DNA from: Neoceratodus forsteri
Lineage: Eukaryota > Chordata > Ceratodontiformes > Ceratodontidae
DNA length: 64,000 nucleotides
Assembly (NCBI GenBank): GCA_016271365.2
Contig: CM057453.1
Span: 500,935,001 to 500,999,000 of the forward strand
Direction of reading: 5' to 3'
In this document: piece by piece, positions 1 to 9,485 of the stretch
Layout: every line of letters starts with the position of its first letter
Numbering within the stretch: position 1 is the first letter of the stretch
Position numbers and translations under genes: made by a program
Notes under the pieces: model-generated
What the model saw: only the letters and a program-made list of their open reading frames with translations
The model's database searches: none
What the model was told of the DNA's origin: nothing

Positions 1-151
1 AAAATAGGGACGACGCCAAGCAAAAAAGCAATGGTCAGAGGTTTGACACAGTTAGAAAAATTCAAAGCTGCAGCTCCCATGGTGTAAAACACAAGGTTCT
101 TGGCTAGTGGTCCCTGGTAATCCAATAAAGCCACTTGACACCAAATGTTAT

Positions 152-406
152 TTTAAATCAGTTGCAATTTATTAATACCAAATAAGCCCTAACAATTTTA
201 CCCCTAACATGATCAAATCTAAACAGCTGATGGCTTTTTACCACCAGGGCTACAGGTACAGAAAAGTGGAGTGAACCGCTCCCTTTTCTGGGTGTTCTAG
301 CATCTATAGCAGCTGTAGCTATTCCTCTAAAAACACACTGGCCATGACGTTTAGGTTCTGTATTTATACCCCAAAAATGCATGGTGGAAATTCCCAACTG
401 TTACAG
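152..406 (-). mobile_element. Possible LTR of an LTR retrotransposon (partial element, runs off left edge)
   Basis: Read on the minus strand, a segment of about 255 bp starts TGTAACAG and ends AAATAACA, i.e. TG...CA ends as in an LTR. It has a TATA box (GGGTATAAATACAG, about 358-371) and an AATAAA signal near 172-177, in the order expected for U3-R-U5. Two bases past its 3' end, toward the left edge, is TGGTGTCAAGTGGC, which resembles the primer-binding site for tRNA-Leu used by many Gypsy-type elements (TGGTGTCAGAAGTGG) with a two-base deletion. No gag or pol is visible because the internal region would lie outside the window. The 5' boundary is a guess from the terminal dinucleotide. It could also be an unrelated AT-rich sequence with chance signals. 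Confidence 0.35.
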
Positions 407-1452
407 CAAATTTTAGCCTAGACATCACGTCATTTAATAACATTATGAGACAAGGTTTTAATAGTACAATGGCCATGAGATACCTTGGTCGTAAGATACA
501 TTTGACACTTTGCCGAGACACGTGGTCATCTTTAGATGGAAAAAAACAAGTGATCAGTGGATTTTATATTTATCAAAAATAACTCGCTTTAGGATACAAA
601 AAACATATGAGGGGACTTCACATTCACTTTAAATAACTTGTTGGCTAGACAGTGGCAAAAACAAGGACATAATTATTTCTTATCAACTCTCTGTTACACA
701 TTTTTTTTAAACACAAGAAATTATAAAATGAGGAACTGTATCTAAGCTGCAGTGGTTTGAAGCAGCTGAACCTTATTTTGGCTATGACCTTTGGTTGAAG
801 GAAGGTTTTGTACAAAAAATATCTCTGCTGAGCAAAGCAAAGCTAATTTTCTTTAAAACATTTATTTTTTTAAACACGGTTCACTTATTTTCTACAGTTA
901 TTTAAAGGGCCCAACACCTTTTGAACCTGGGCATCTACACAGACATTAATTTGTACAGTGGTATCATTATTTGCATGGTTTCAGCAATTACTCTCCGAAC
1001 ACCTCTGCACTTACAAGGCACATTAATCTACATGTTGGTATCATGTAGTCATCTACTAGCCACCTTCACCTTTTATTAGCCCTTTGCAGCCTCTACACTA
1101 GCCATTTTATACCTTTCTATCTCCTCAACCTTTTGGTTAGCCAATTACATATTGTTGATAAAAGTTTGGTCACTGGTCACTAAACTTTGGCCACTGGCCA
1201 CTTTCAACAATGGTGTGCACTCAACAGTGGGAAAAACAGAACTGAGGTGTGCAGGGGGCTGGCATTGGTTACTGGCCAGTCCATGAGCACCACGTCATAT
1301 GTCTGCTACGTGGGCAGCGCCACCACCAACATTGGCCCCCTAGCTCTAAGCTGTGAAAGTCTTTGCTCCCATGGGGTCCTAGTGCCATCAGCATAGACCC
1401 AGATGTGGTTAAATGGTGTAGATTGAGCCAATCTTGGAAGGACATCATCTTA
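407..1452. other. Unassigned AT-rich sequence
   Basis: No coding potential, RNA gene or recognisable repeat family was seen. Around 1170-1285 there are several short copies of a CACTGGCCA-type word (TGGTCACTGGTCAC, CCACTGGCCACT, TTACTGGCCAG), which looks like a weak local repeat. Confidence 0.5.
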
Positions 1453-1862
1453 TCAACTACAAACAGAGCAACGGGAAAGGTCGGTAGTAAAAATCACGGT
1501 GAAGAATAGGGAGATATCAACCGATGCACTGGAAATAAATGAAATCTTCCTGTGTAAGGGATCCCACTTCTTTCTCGTGTCCAGCTGCTGGTCATCCACC
1601 ATGTCCAGAATGCTGCATTTTCGCTTCATGATGGTGCTAAAATGTTCCCAATTAGCTCTGCTAACAGCTTCCTCTTTCTCATAATACTCAGCCGGGGAGC
1701 AATGCTGGCCCTCCTCTGCTGAGGTGTGTCCCTCCAATGTGATGCGGTGGGACGGAGTGGGAGATTTGTTTCTAAGTGATAAGTCCCTGGTGTGAGGTCT
1801 TAAAAAGTCACCAGAGGACCCCAGTGGTGGCAGAGGGATAATGGGATTTTCTTCTTCTATAG
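1453..1862 (-). CDS. Candidate protein-coding exon, unidentified
   Basis: An open frame of about 136 codons runs on the minus strand from a good splice acceptor (pyrimidine-rich TCTATTCTTCCCAG ending at 1863) to a stop at 1453-1455. The peptide is compositionally normal: an acidic start (AIEEENPIIPLPPLGSSGDF), a Ser/Pro/His-rich stretch, then a charged helical part containing YYEKEEAVSRANWEHF and MKRKCSILDMVDDQQL, followed by RKKWDPLHRK. After that the last 30 or so residues look less protein-like, so the true exon may end at a donor before the stop; I see only weak donors. I do not recognise the protein family. It could be a host exon or a fragment of a decayed DNA transposon. The frame stays open well upstream of the first ATG, back to the acceptor, which favours an internal or terminal exon over a single-exon gene. 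Confidence 0.35.
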
Positions 1863-2185
1863 CTGGGAAGAATAGATAGCATACATAAGGAAATCAATCA
1901 CCTTGATGAGCTTAGCTATCATAGGTCATAGCAGTTCTGTATTCCCCTGGGTGAAGCAGGCCTCGACGTTCCTCCCTGCTGACTATCTTTGGAAGATAAA
2001 TACTGAACACAAAGTTTACTGTGAATACAGTTTAGATTATTAATGTTATTTTCTGAACTAACTACTGTATTAACGAATTACAGAACATAAAAGAAACAGG
2101 TAACCAAAAATGATGCTTTTTGATTATCAGAAACAAGTTTTCTGTAACATGAGGCTCTGCAGCAGGACAGTGAGCACAGTCAGTA

Positions 2186-2732
2186 TTTTTTTTTTTTTTA
2201 CTTGCAGTTTATGCCCCCTTCTTCTCCATGACTGCACCCTTCATTGGGGTCCCCAAGGTAATCTTCGATGGTAGTGGTGGTACGGGCTCACCCCAGCCAC
2301 AGATAACCCCCCAGGTGGGGTAGAGGGAGGACCCCCAACTTATCCTCCCCCAGCCAGCGTCCAACTAGTTGGGTGACCCGTCCATCCCCAAGATAGCAGG
2401 GCTCATCTCCCAGCACAAACACATGGCTTTTTTCCGCTTTCCTCCTATCAAGACGTGGTTGTGCCACGACATCAAGGCTCACGCTGATGTTGACAACGCT
2501 CTTCCCCATACTACTTTGGCATCAAGCTGCCATTGTTCCCCCAGTCTCCACCAGAGGTTGATCCAGCAGCAGGCCTTACCCTTCCCTCCCTTCCCTCTCT
2601 TCCAGGAGAGACGAGCGATCCTGTGGACACTCAGCCTCCCCAGCCGGCCCTCTAATGCCCTGGGCTCGCTCCTGAACCCAGGTTGCCAGCGTCGCACGCA
2701 GTAGCGCTACCACTGCACCAGTGGGCCAGCCC
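2186..2732 (-). mobile_element. tRNA-derived SINE with poly(A) tail and target duplication
   Basis: On the minus strand the element begins with a tRNA-like head: an A-box-like TGGTGCAGTGGTAGCGC and a B-box-like GGGTTCAGGAGC about 35 bp later. It is followed by an unrelated body of about 450 bp and ends in a 14-base A run (T run at 2186-2199). It is flanked by CAGTCAGT on both sides (2177-2184 and 2733-2740), a target duplication. The poly(A) tail implies mobilisation by an L1-type machinery. Its head resembles that of the element at 44525-45031. No open frame in it is meaningful. Confidence 0.6.
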
Positions 2733-2868
2733 CAGTCAGTGATTTTTGAAACAGAAATAAAACATACAGGGTACATATGTTACAAATGTAAGACTGCTAA
2801 TATCACCTTGGTTATTTCAGGTGTACTTCTCTTAGGGGCCAATACCATTCAGCTGATATATGTACTAT

Positions 2869-2876
2869 AGCATGTA
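2869..2876 (+). repeat. Target-site duplication of the V-SINE, left copy
   Basis: AGCATGTA here is repeated at 17990-17997, on the far side of the whole nested block. The two copies bracket the V-SINE and everything later inserted in it. Confidence 0.55.
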
Positions 2877-3122
2877 CAGTGACTCAGCAGGTAGTACACT
2901 TGCCTCTGAGGCCAGAAGATTGGAAGGTGGTGGGTTCTAGTCCCATACTGGGACGGTGGGATAATTCCCAATACTGAGACTGTGGGGCATCGGGGGGTGC
3001 TGCACTCCTGAGGTGCCATCTTTCGGATGAGACGTTAAACCAAGGTCCCGTCTGCCTGTTCTGGTGGTTGTTCAGGTGGACATTAAAGATCCCATTGCTC
3101 TTCTCGATAAGAGTAGGGGAAT
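2877..3122 (+). mobile_element. V-SINE, 5' part (tRNA-like head and conserved central domain)
   Basis: The tRNA-derived head has an A box around GACTCAGCAGGTAGTACAC and a B box GGGTTCTAGTCCC. It is followed by the hallmark V-SINE central domain, recognisable by CGGATGAGACGTTAAACC, then AGGTCCCGTCTGCC, CATTAAAGATCCCA and TTCTCGATAAGAGTAGGGG. This domain is known from the V-SINE superfamily of fishes (HE1, DANA, lungfish elements). The SINE breaks off at GAGTAGGGGAAT, where LINE A begins. It resumes at 15124-15171 and, after a third insertion, at 17860-17989. Confidence 0.85.
3111..3122 (+). repeat. LINE target site, copy T1 (V-SINE / LINE A 3' junction)
   Basis: GAGTAGGGGAAT. The same word occurs at 9394 (T2) and 15124 (T3), at each boundary between V-SINE, LINE A and LINE B. 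This is what target duplication by two insertions at one site should leave. Confidence 0.85.
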
Positions 3123-3437
3123 ATTTTAATGCAACAAAAACAAATGATACAATCAGAATCAGTATCAAAATTATTAAACAAAGCTCATCAATACAAAGAT
3201 AACATCTCATGAAAGAAAAACCAGTAAAGTAGAATCCCCCAACAAAAACTATTCATGTCTCACATCACTATTTCTTAATAAAAGCAAAAAAAAAGAAAAA
3301 AAGAAAACAGACAAAACACAAAAAATCGTTATTTGAGGGACATAAAATAAACACATGGAAATCCTGTGTAGTACAAAAAAATCCTATGACTAATATCGTA
3401 CACATAAGCAGAAAACATTGAATTTGCCCCATCCAAA

Positions 3438-6400
3438 TCAATACCTCTTCCATAGCTGATGATGACATATACCTGGCCCCATGTGCTTAACTTCCGTCTG
3501 GCAGGTCTTATCCAATTCAGCTTGTGCTTTAAAAAATACTTCTTGTAAAGAGATGTCCGTATCCCGTAAGAAGGACTGGCACCATGTTTGCCATATTACC
3601 CACTTTAAACATGCAAAAATAACATACACCATACTTCTATCCAATTTTAACCAAACAGCACTGAGCTGACCCAAGACAAGTAGTTCATAGATCATAGATG
3701 AAAATAAGTCGTGTTCCACATCGCATCAGGCATACGCCGCAGCGGTTGAATAAAAGCACAATCAAAAAACAGATGCTACATAGTTTCCAGTTCATTAGTG
3801 CAATTAACATGTAAACACATCCGGTCTGCCATTCCTTTATGCTTATGGTTAGCCCTCATGTTCAGTTTATCATGTCCACTAAGCCACATAACTGCCTTCA
3901 TTTTATGTGGAATCCTTTTTTCTAACATGGCAGTTAAGATATATTTACAGTCACAAAAGGACCTACCACAAATACTGAGTCTTCAAAATATCGGTACATA
4001 AGAATTTCAGCATAAAACTGTTTCCTTCCTCTAGCTTGGAAACATTGTAATTCTATTTTCCACAGCCGTATATATTTTGAAGTATGGTGAACATACATGG
4101 GTAACGATTTTTCACCCACCAACCACTTCCCAACCCATGCTGCAAAAAAAATGTTTTGCCATGTCTGTACAGTCCGAGACCAAAAGTTACTCTCCCCAGA
4201 AAAAGTGGCCTGATACCAGTATAAAAAAATATACTAAAAAAGAACACCAAAGGGTGTACCATATTCAGACCTCCTTCCTGCCAAGGTCTATATGTATGGC
4301 TACGTTTTACTGGGTTGAGCCTGCTCCTCCATACTAGCTGGAAAAAATACTCAGTATTTTTGTATGCATAGTGAAGGGCAAAGGAAAAACATGGGCTATA
4401 TGCAAAAATAGAAGCACTATAAAGGTTTTTAACAAAAAAATCCTCTTCTGTTTTGTCATAACCCAAGCTTTCCATTTATGCACTTTTTGCTGTGTAATGA
4501 CCAACTTCTGTTCCCAATTGAAGGTTGCTGCATCTGCTATACCAAAATACACACCTAAAAGCTTAACTGCTGAAACAGGATAACATAATCAGGTGGAAGC
4601 GGTGCAGTTCCCATAACTACTGCCCTACTTTTAGTCCTGTTTATACCCATCCCTGTCATAGGTGACTGTTGTTCCAGAAACTCAAAGGCCATGACCCCCA
4701 ACTGTAAATCAGCCACCATTAATACACAGTCATCAGCATATTCAGAAATCTTTCTGCAGCAGGTACCTGCCCGATTGGTAAAATGTTTGACCTGTGGGTC
4801 TGTGTCAATAGCCCTTAACAAAGGATCTAAACTAAAAACATACAATAATAAGCTCGGGGGCAGCCTTGACATACTCCTTGTGTTAAGTACATAGCTGGCT
4901 TGAAGTGTCCATTAACTAACAGTCGTACCTGAGCCTCCATATACAAGGCTTTGATCCAAAAAAGGAACTTGTCTGGAATCCTGTACACCTTAAGTACTTT
5001 CCATAAATATTCATGTCTGGCAGAGTCAAATGCAGACTCTTGATCAATAGATAGAAGGTACCCGTCTAAATGGTTGTCTACCCTTGTGCTATTACTTCTC
5101 TTAGAAACAGTAAATGATGTGAAATGTTCTGTCCTGGTATTGCCCAAGTTTGAGTTTCTATAATTAATGTCTGTGCCACCTGTTCCAATCGAGTGCTAAG
5201 TATTTTTGCCAAAACTTTATAGTCTGAATTAAGAAGGCTTCATGACCTCCAGTTTTTTAAGTCTGTGTGGTCACCCCCTTTATAAATAAAAAACATGACA
5301 CCCTCACTCATACTTTTACTTAATGTAGTCAGTTCTGTCATTTCCAAAAACACGTCATACAGCAGTAGGACAAGGTAATCCAAATATTGTTTATAAAACT
5401 CATTTGGAATCCCGTCCAGGACCGTGCTGTGTTAGTAGAGAAAGATGTAATTGCTTGTCTAATTTCCTGCTCAGTAATAGGTACATCCAAAGCCCATAGT
5501 TCCTGGTCAGTTAAATCAGGAGGGTGTAAATTGTCCAGCATAGGAAAAACATTCTGCCCCCTTCTTTAAATTTGTGTTCCACATGTTTTTGAACTATAGT
5601 CAAGTCAGTGGCCTCTTCACCAGCTGGGTTACTTTTTAAAGCCATCATAACTCTGTTTTATCCTGTCAGAATGACTGCCATAAGGGTTAACTTGAAACCG
5701 AGTCCCTTGCATCCCACATTTTTGTTCCATTAGTGAAGACCGCTCCCTGTTATACTGAAAGGAAAACATCTTTTCCTTCACCTCTTTTAGCCGAGTAGTC
5801 AAGTCTGCCTGTTTCCCTCATTCGCGTAAGGAGCTGTAGAAAACAAGCTCTCCATTTTAAGTAATGACAATTATTTGTTATTGTTACAGTACTGGAAACC
5901 TGCACCATAAGGTCCTTAAGATCTCGTTTTGTATCTTCCCACCAATCGAGGAGTTCATCATACAGGCACTTAACTGAATTCCTAGCAATAAGGAAATCCT
6001 CTGTCTCTAGCTGTACTTGTTCATCTTTCAAATGGGAAACATTCATACGCCAATAACCTCTATCAACCTGTACATGACTGTCCACTGCAATAGAAACCCA
6101 CACAGCGATGTGATCCGTGCTTTCCATAGGGATAATTTTTACAGCAGAAATAGGGGTTTTATTAGGTACAAACCAAGAATTTATACGCGAAGAAAGGGAC
6201 CCCTTGTAAAAGGTGTGGCTTGGCTTTTCCCTTACTATATCACAAACATCTGTAAATCCTGATCGAGACAAATTAGTATTCAGCAAATTCATATCACAAT
6301 ATACCTTACCAGATTGCCTCCCCAATCCCGTTTAGCCAAGCCACAGTTAAACTTTCCGTCCCACAGTGTCAGCTTGGAACTATGCAAAAAAGGCTCCAAT

Positions 6401-6771
6401 TGATGTAATAGTTTTGCTCTGTCTACCTTTAGTTGAGGGGCATAGATATTAATCAACCGTAAGGATTTTCTATTTAAAGTAATATCTACAACCATAGCTC
6501 GACCGGGGCATACATCCACTAGCTTTGTCACCACAACCTTTTGCCCAAAAAATAAAATCCCCAAGCTGTAAAAGGCTCTTCCTCCACTGACCACAAGGAC
6601 TGGCCCCATCTCCATTCCTTTTGTGCCTGGCCTATCTCAGGAATGGTGTGCAACCTGGTATCTAGCAAAAACACATCACAACCTAAACCTTGCAAAATGG
6701 AAAAGGTAACGTCTTCTAGTAGCAGCCTTAATACTATTCACATTGTAAGTGAGAAAGGTAACGGCAGCCAT
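3438..6771 (-). pseudogene. LINE A ORF2 (endonuclease / reverse transcriptase), broken
   Basis: The start is ATG at 6771-6769 (MAAVTFLTYNVNSIKA), the usual APE-endonuclease N terminus with the YNVNSI catalytic Asn block, 46 bases after the end of ORF1. The endonuclease continues through INIYAPQ (about 6440) and a degraded D-G-K-F-N-C version of the GDFN box (about 6345). The RT shows DQESAFDSARHEYLW (motif A, about 5035), TQGVCQGCP (about 4880) and SEYADDCVLM (catalytic Y-A-D-D, 4740-4729). A W-rich C-terminal region reaches 3438. The reading frame changes at least eight times and contains stops. The product would copy LINE RNA at a nicked target; this copy cannot. Confidence 0.75.
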
Positions 6772-6817
6772 AGTAAGTAAAAGAGGAAAAAACATCATAA
6801 CATACATTAAATCATCC

Positions 6818-9287
6818 TTAATGTTCCTTCTTTTCCTTTCGCTTCTTCTGTTTAGGCTTTCTCTGTTTAGGAAGTGCCACAGACTGGTCCGGTAGGCTAG
6901 AGGCCACCGATAAAACATCGGATTCCCCCTCAGAAGTGACCCAGTCTTGGTCTTGCAGTACAGCATACTGATTCTGTACCTCCAGTGGTTCAGGATCATC
7001 AGGAATTTGCTGCGGTACAGACGAACATGCCATAGTTTTAGATCTAGTAACCACTGTAAATCCCATCCCCACAGTTCCTGTCAGGGAGGGCATAGCTTGT
7101 GCTACCGAGTCTTTCTTTGACTCAGGTGGCACTGCAGGGACTTCCTTTCTGGGTTGTTGGGAGACCTCTAGCACCTCCTGCGTGACTTCTTTCAGAACAG
7201 GCCTCTCAGAGGTGTCCTCTGTAGTACCTTGTCCCACATTATGGGAAGGTTCTGGAAGGTCAGTAGGCGGGGGGGGTGTCTGTCGCACATTTATAGGAGG
7301 CTCCATCCGTGGTGCTGTAGTACTTGGTCCACGAGGGCTGCTGCTCGCAGAGTCTGTGATGAGCTTTAACCTTTTCTTTCTGGGCTACAGTGGCATATAG
7401 GTGCTGCTCAGCTCACAGGGCCTGGTCAAGACTGTTGTGGGAAGCCCACGAACAAGTGCAAAACATGTGGCCGTGCTGTTCACACAAGTTACATTTCATG
7501 GGGTTTGGGCATTGTGCACGAACATGTCCTATAACCCCAAAAAGACCACATTTATGTTGTTCACAGGCGTCACTCAGGTGCCCTATGTCCCCACAGTGAC
7601 AACATGCCCGGGATTGACCAGAATAGAAGACCACCCCCCTATCCTGACCCAGACAAAAGCAATTAGGAAGATGTTGTATCTCATTGTTGACTTATATAAG
7701 GTGACCTTAAACCTTCAGTCTCCAGTCCAAAAGTGTTTGTCATCCAAAACTGGTTCAGGATATCCAATGACGTTACTCTTCTGCTTAAGCCAGAAAGTAA
7801 TGTCAGCAACACTGACCCCCTTGTTCTGAAACAATACAGTAACCCTTTAAATGTAGGCTTCATCAGGGGTATGGCCACAAATGGGTGCCAAAGAGGTGTG
7901 TCTTTTAACAGCTGATATTGCTTTCAGAACCGCTATAGCCCTGCAGGATGCTTAAAGTTGATATCAAATAGTGTGTCCCCTGGCATGTGTATAAGTGCAT
8001 ACACCTCGTATGCATAAAATGTCATACTTTCTTTGATCAGTGTACACCCTACATAATGACGATCAGGCTGGTCAGACAAGCAGCCCCTGTATTTAAGTCG
8101 TACAGCATTCCACCGTTTAGCTGGTTCAAAGGCAAGTTTTATTGATTCAGGAAACAGTCTCTGCCTGACATTTTGGCCCATACATTCCTCGATGGTGCTG
8201 GAGCGGCAGCAGCCTCTCTCAGTCCAGCACCCTCAATAGGGGCATCAATCTTATCGTTTTCATCAGTGTCTTCAAGGTCCATAGGGTCTAGGGAACCCGT
8301 CACTGGAGTAGCAACTCCAGGCTCCTCTATTGCCCTTATGGCGTGCAATAAATCAGCTGGGGCAGTGTTCTCAATTGTGCTTTCTCCCTCTGGCCCACTT
8401 CCAGACCAGGCTTGATGTGGGAGGCAGTGCTTCCCCCAGAAACTACACCGTGTCCAGGCTGTGCTGTTTTGATTAGAGCTTGTTCTTCATCAGCCAGGGG
8501 ACCTGAGTAGTTAGCATCCCAACCCGCTTCATCAGGGGATTTCGACCATCCCACCTCTCTGAGGGCTTCATCAACCCACAACAGCATAGTACTGCTTTCG
8601 AGTTCAATACTAGCGTCAGCCATATGGCCACGCCTTGTGTCTAGGAGATGCGCTTTTTCAGCACTCCTGCTGTTCTTTGCAGCGCGTTCCCCACCAGCCA
8701 GTTTTTTTTTGCGGTTTCTTAATATTCCCCCCTGCCAGCCCAATAGTAAATTTGGCCTGAGAAGGCCCAACAGCAGTGTCACCCTGGTTATTAACACCAT
8801 CCCCAGGAATGGGGCAGGCCCCCTGCGTCTCTCCGGGTCCAACCTGCTTTGGAGGCCTCCCAGTCGCAGACTGATAAGAAGCAATCTCTACTACCGCTGA
8901 AGTAGTTTCCAAAATTGGGTAAATATCTTGCATTTCAGGAACTTCCAGCTGCCCTGAAACAGTCCCTTGTACTGCCCTTACATTTCCTTTACTAGCGCCA
9001 TCTGAAATCGTCAGTAGCAGTTTCTCCTCTATCCTGTGTCCTGGTAGGTCAGTGACTACCTGAGTTCCACTCTGGTAGTGCAACTCAAGCTGTGTGTGTC
9101 ACTCCAAATAATGTCATTCCTCCTCTCACAGTAGACGCTGTAGCTCTACCTCCGCAGAAGAACAAGTAACACTTGCAGCATCAATTAGCCTTGCGGGCTC
9201 AGTCACCGAAACTAATCCACTATCAAGCGCTTCCACCGTTACCTCCATATCCTCCATGCCACCGTTAACAGGAACGTCGGTCCCCAT
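6818..9287 (-). pseudogene. LINE A ORF1 (gag-like nucleic-acid binding protein), broken
   Basis: The likely start is ATG at 9287-9285 (MGTDVPVNGGMEDMEV). It is a long, low-complexity acidic/Ser/Pro N-terminal half followed by the block conserved with LINE B (WNAVRLKYRG, PDRHYVG, FDINFKHPAGL at about 8130-7935). Clustered zinc knuckles lie at 7634-7413 (CCHCGDIGHLSDAC, CNLCEQHGHMFC, plus a third degraded one). The C terminus is a basic tail (KQRKPKQKKRKEKKEH). The domain order is that of Tx1-group ORF1 proteins and not of the coiled-coil/RRM type seen in LINE C. Several frameshifts break the frame. Confidence 0.7.
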
Positions 9288-9393
9288 TAGGTAAGAGGCA
9301 GGGGAGGAGACCTGCTCCCCAGCCTCTCCTGCTTCCTCTCCGCTTGCTGTTCTCTGAAAACTGGCTGTTCACACACAACTCCCCCTACAGGAT

Positions 9394-9407
9394 GAGTAGG
9401 GGAATTT
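9394..9407 (+). repeat. LINE target site, copy T2 (LINE A 5' end / LINE B 3' end)
   Basis: GAGTAGGGGAATTT lies directly between the 5' end of LINE A and the 3' end of LINE B. It matches T3 over 14 bases and T1 over 12. Confidence 0.85.
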
Positions 9408-9485
9408 TATTGATAATAAATTGGACGTCATTACAGAAAAAAAAAAAAAAAACACAGGTCAACAATTAGAAAAAACAGGCCAGAA

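Larger units (their letters stand above)
3123..9393 (-). mobile_element. LINE A: near full-length Tx1-like LINE inserted in the V-SINE target site
   Basis: A two-ORF non-LTR retrotransposon on the minus strand. ORF1 (from 9287) carries CCHC zinc knuckles. ORF2 (from 6771) carries an APE-type endonuclease, reverse transcriptase with Y-A-D-D at 4740-4729, and a C-terminal region. The 5' end is flanked by T2 and the 3' end by T1. The 3' end has no poly(A) tail; it finishes with ATTAAAATA against the target. Its ORF1 is homologous to LINE B ORF1: both contain a WNAVRL/RNAVRL block followed by a PDR-Y block and a FDI-FK block. Both ORFs are broken by stops and frameshifts, so the copy is dead. Assignment to the Tx1 group rests on the zinc-knuckle ORF1 plus the site specificity. 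Confidence 0.8.

Noticed and set aside
2369..2704. 111-codon plus-strand ORF
   Set aside because: It is antisense to the tRNA-derived SINE at 2186-2732.
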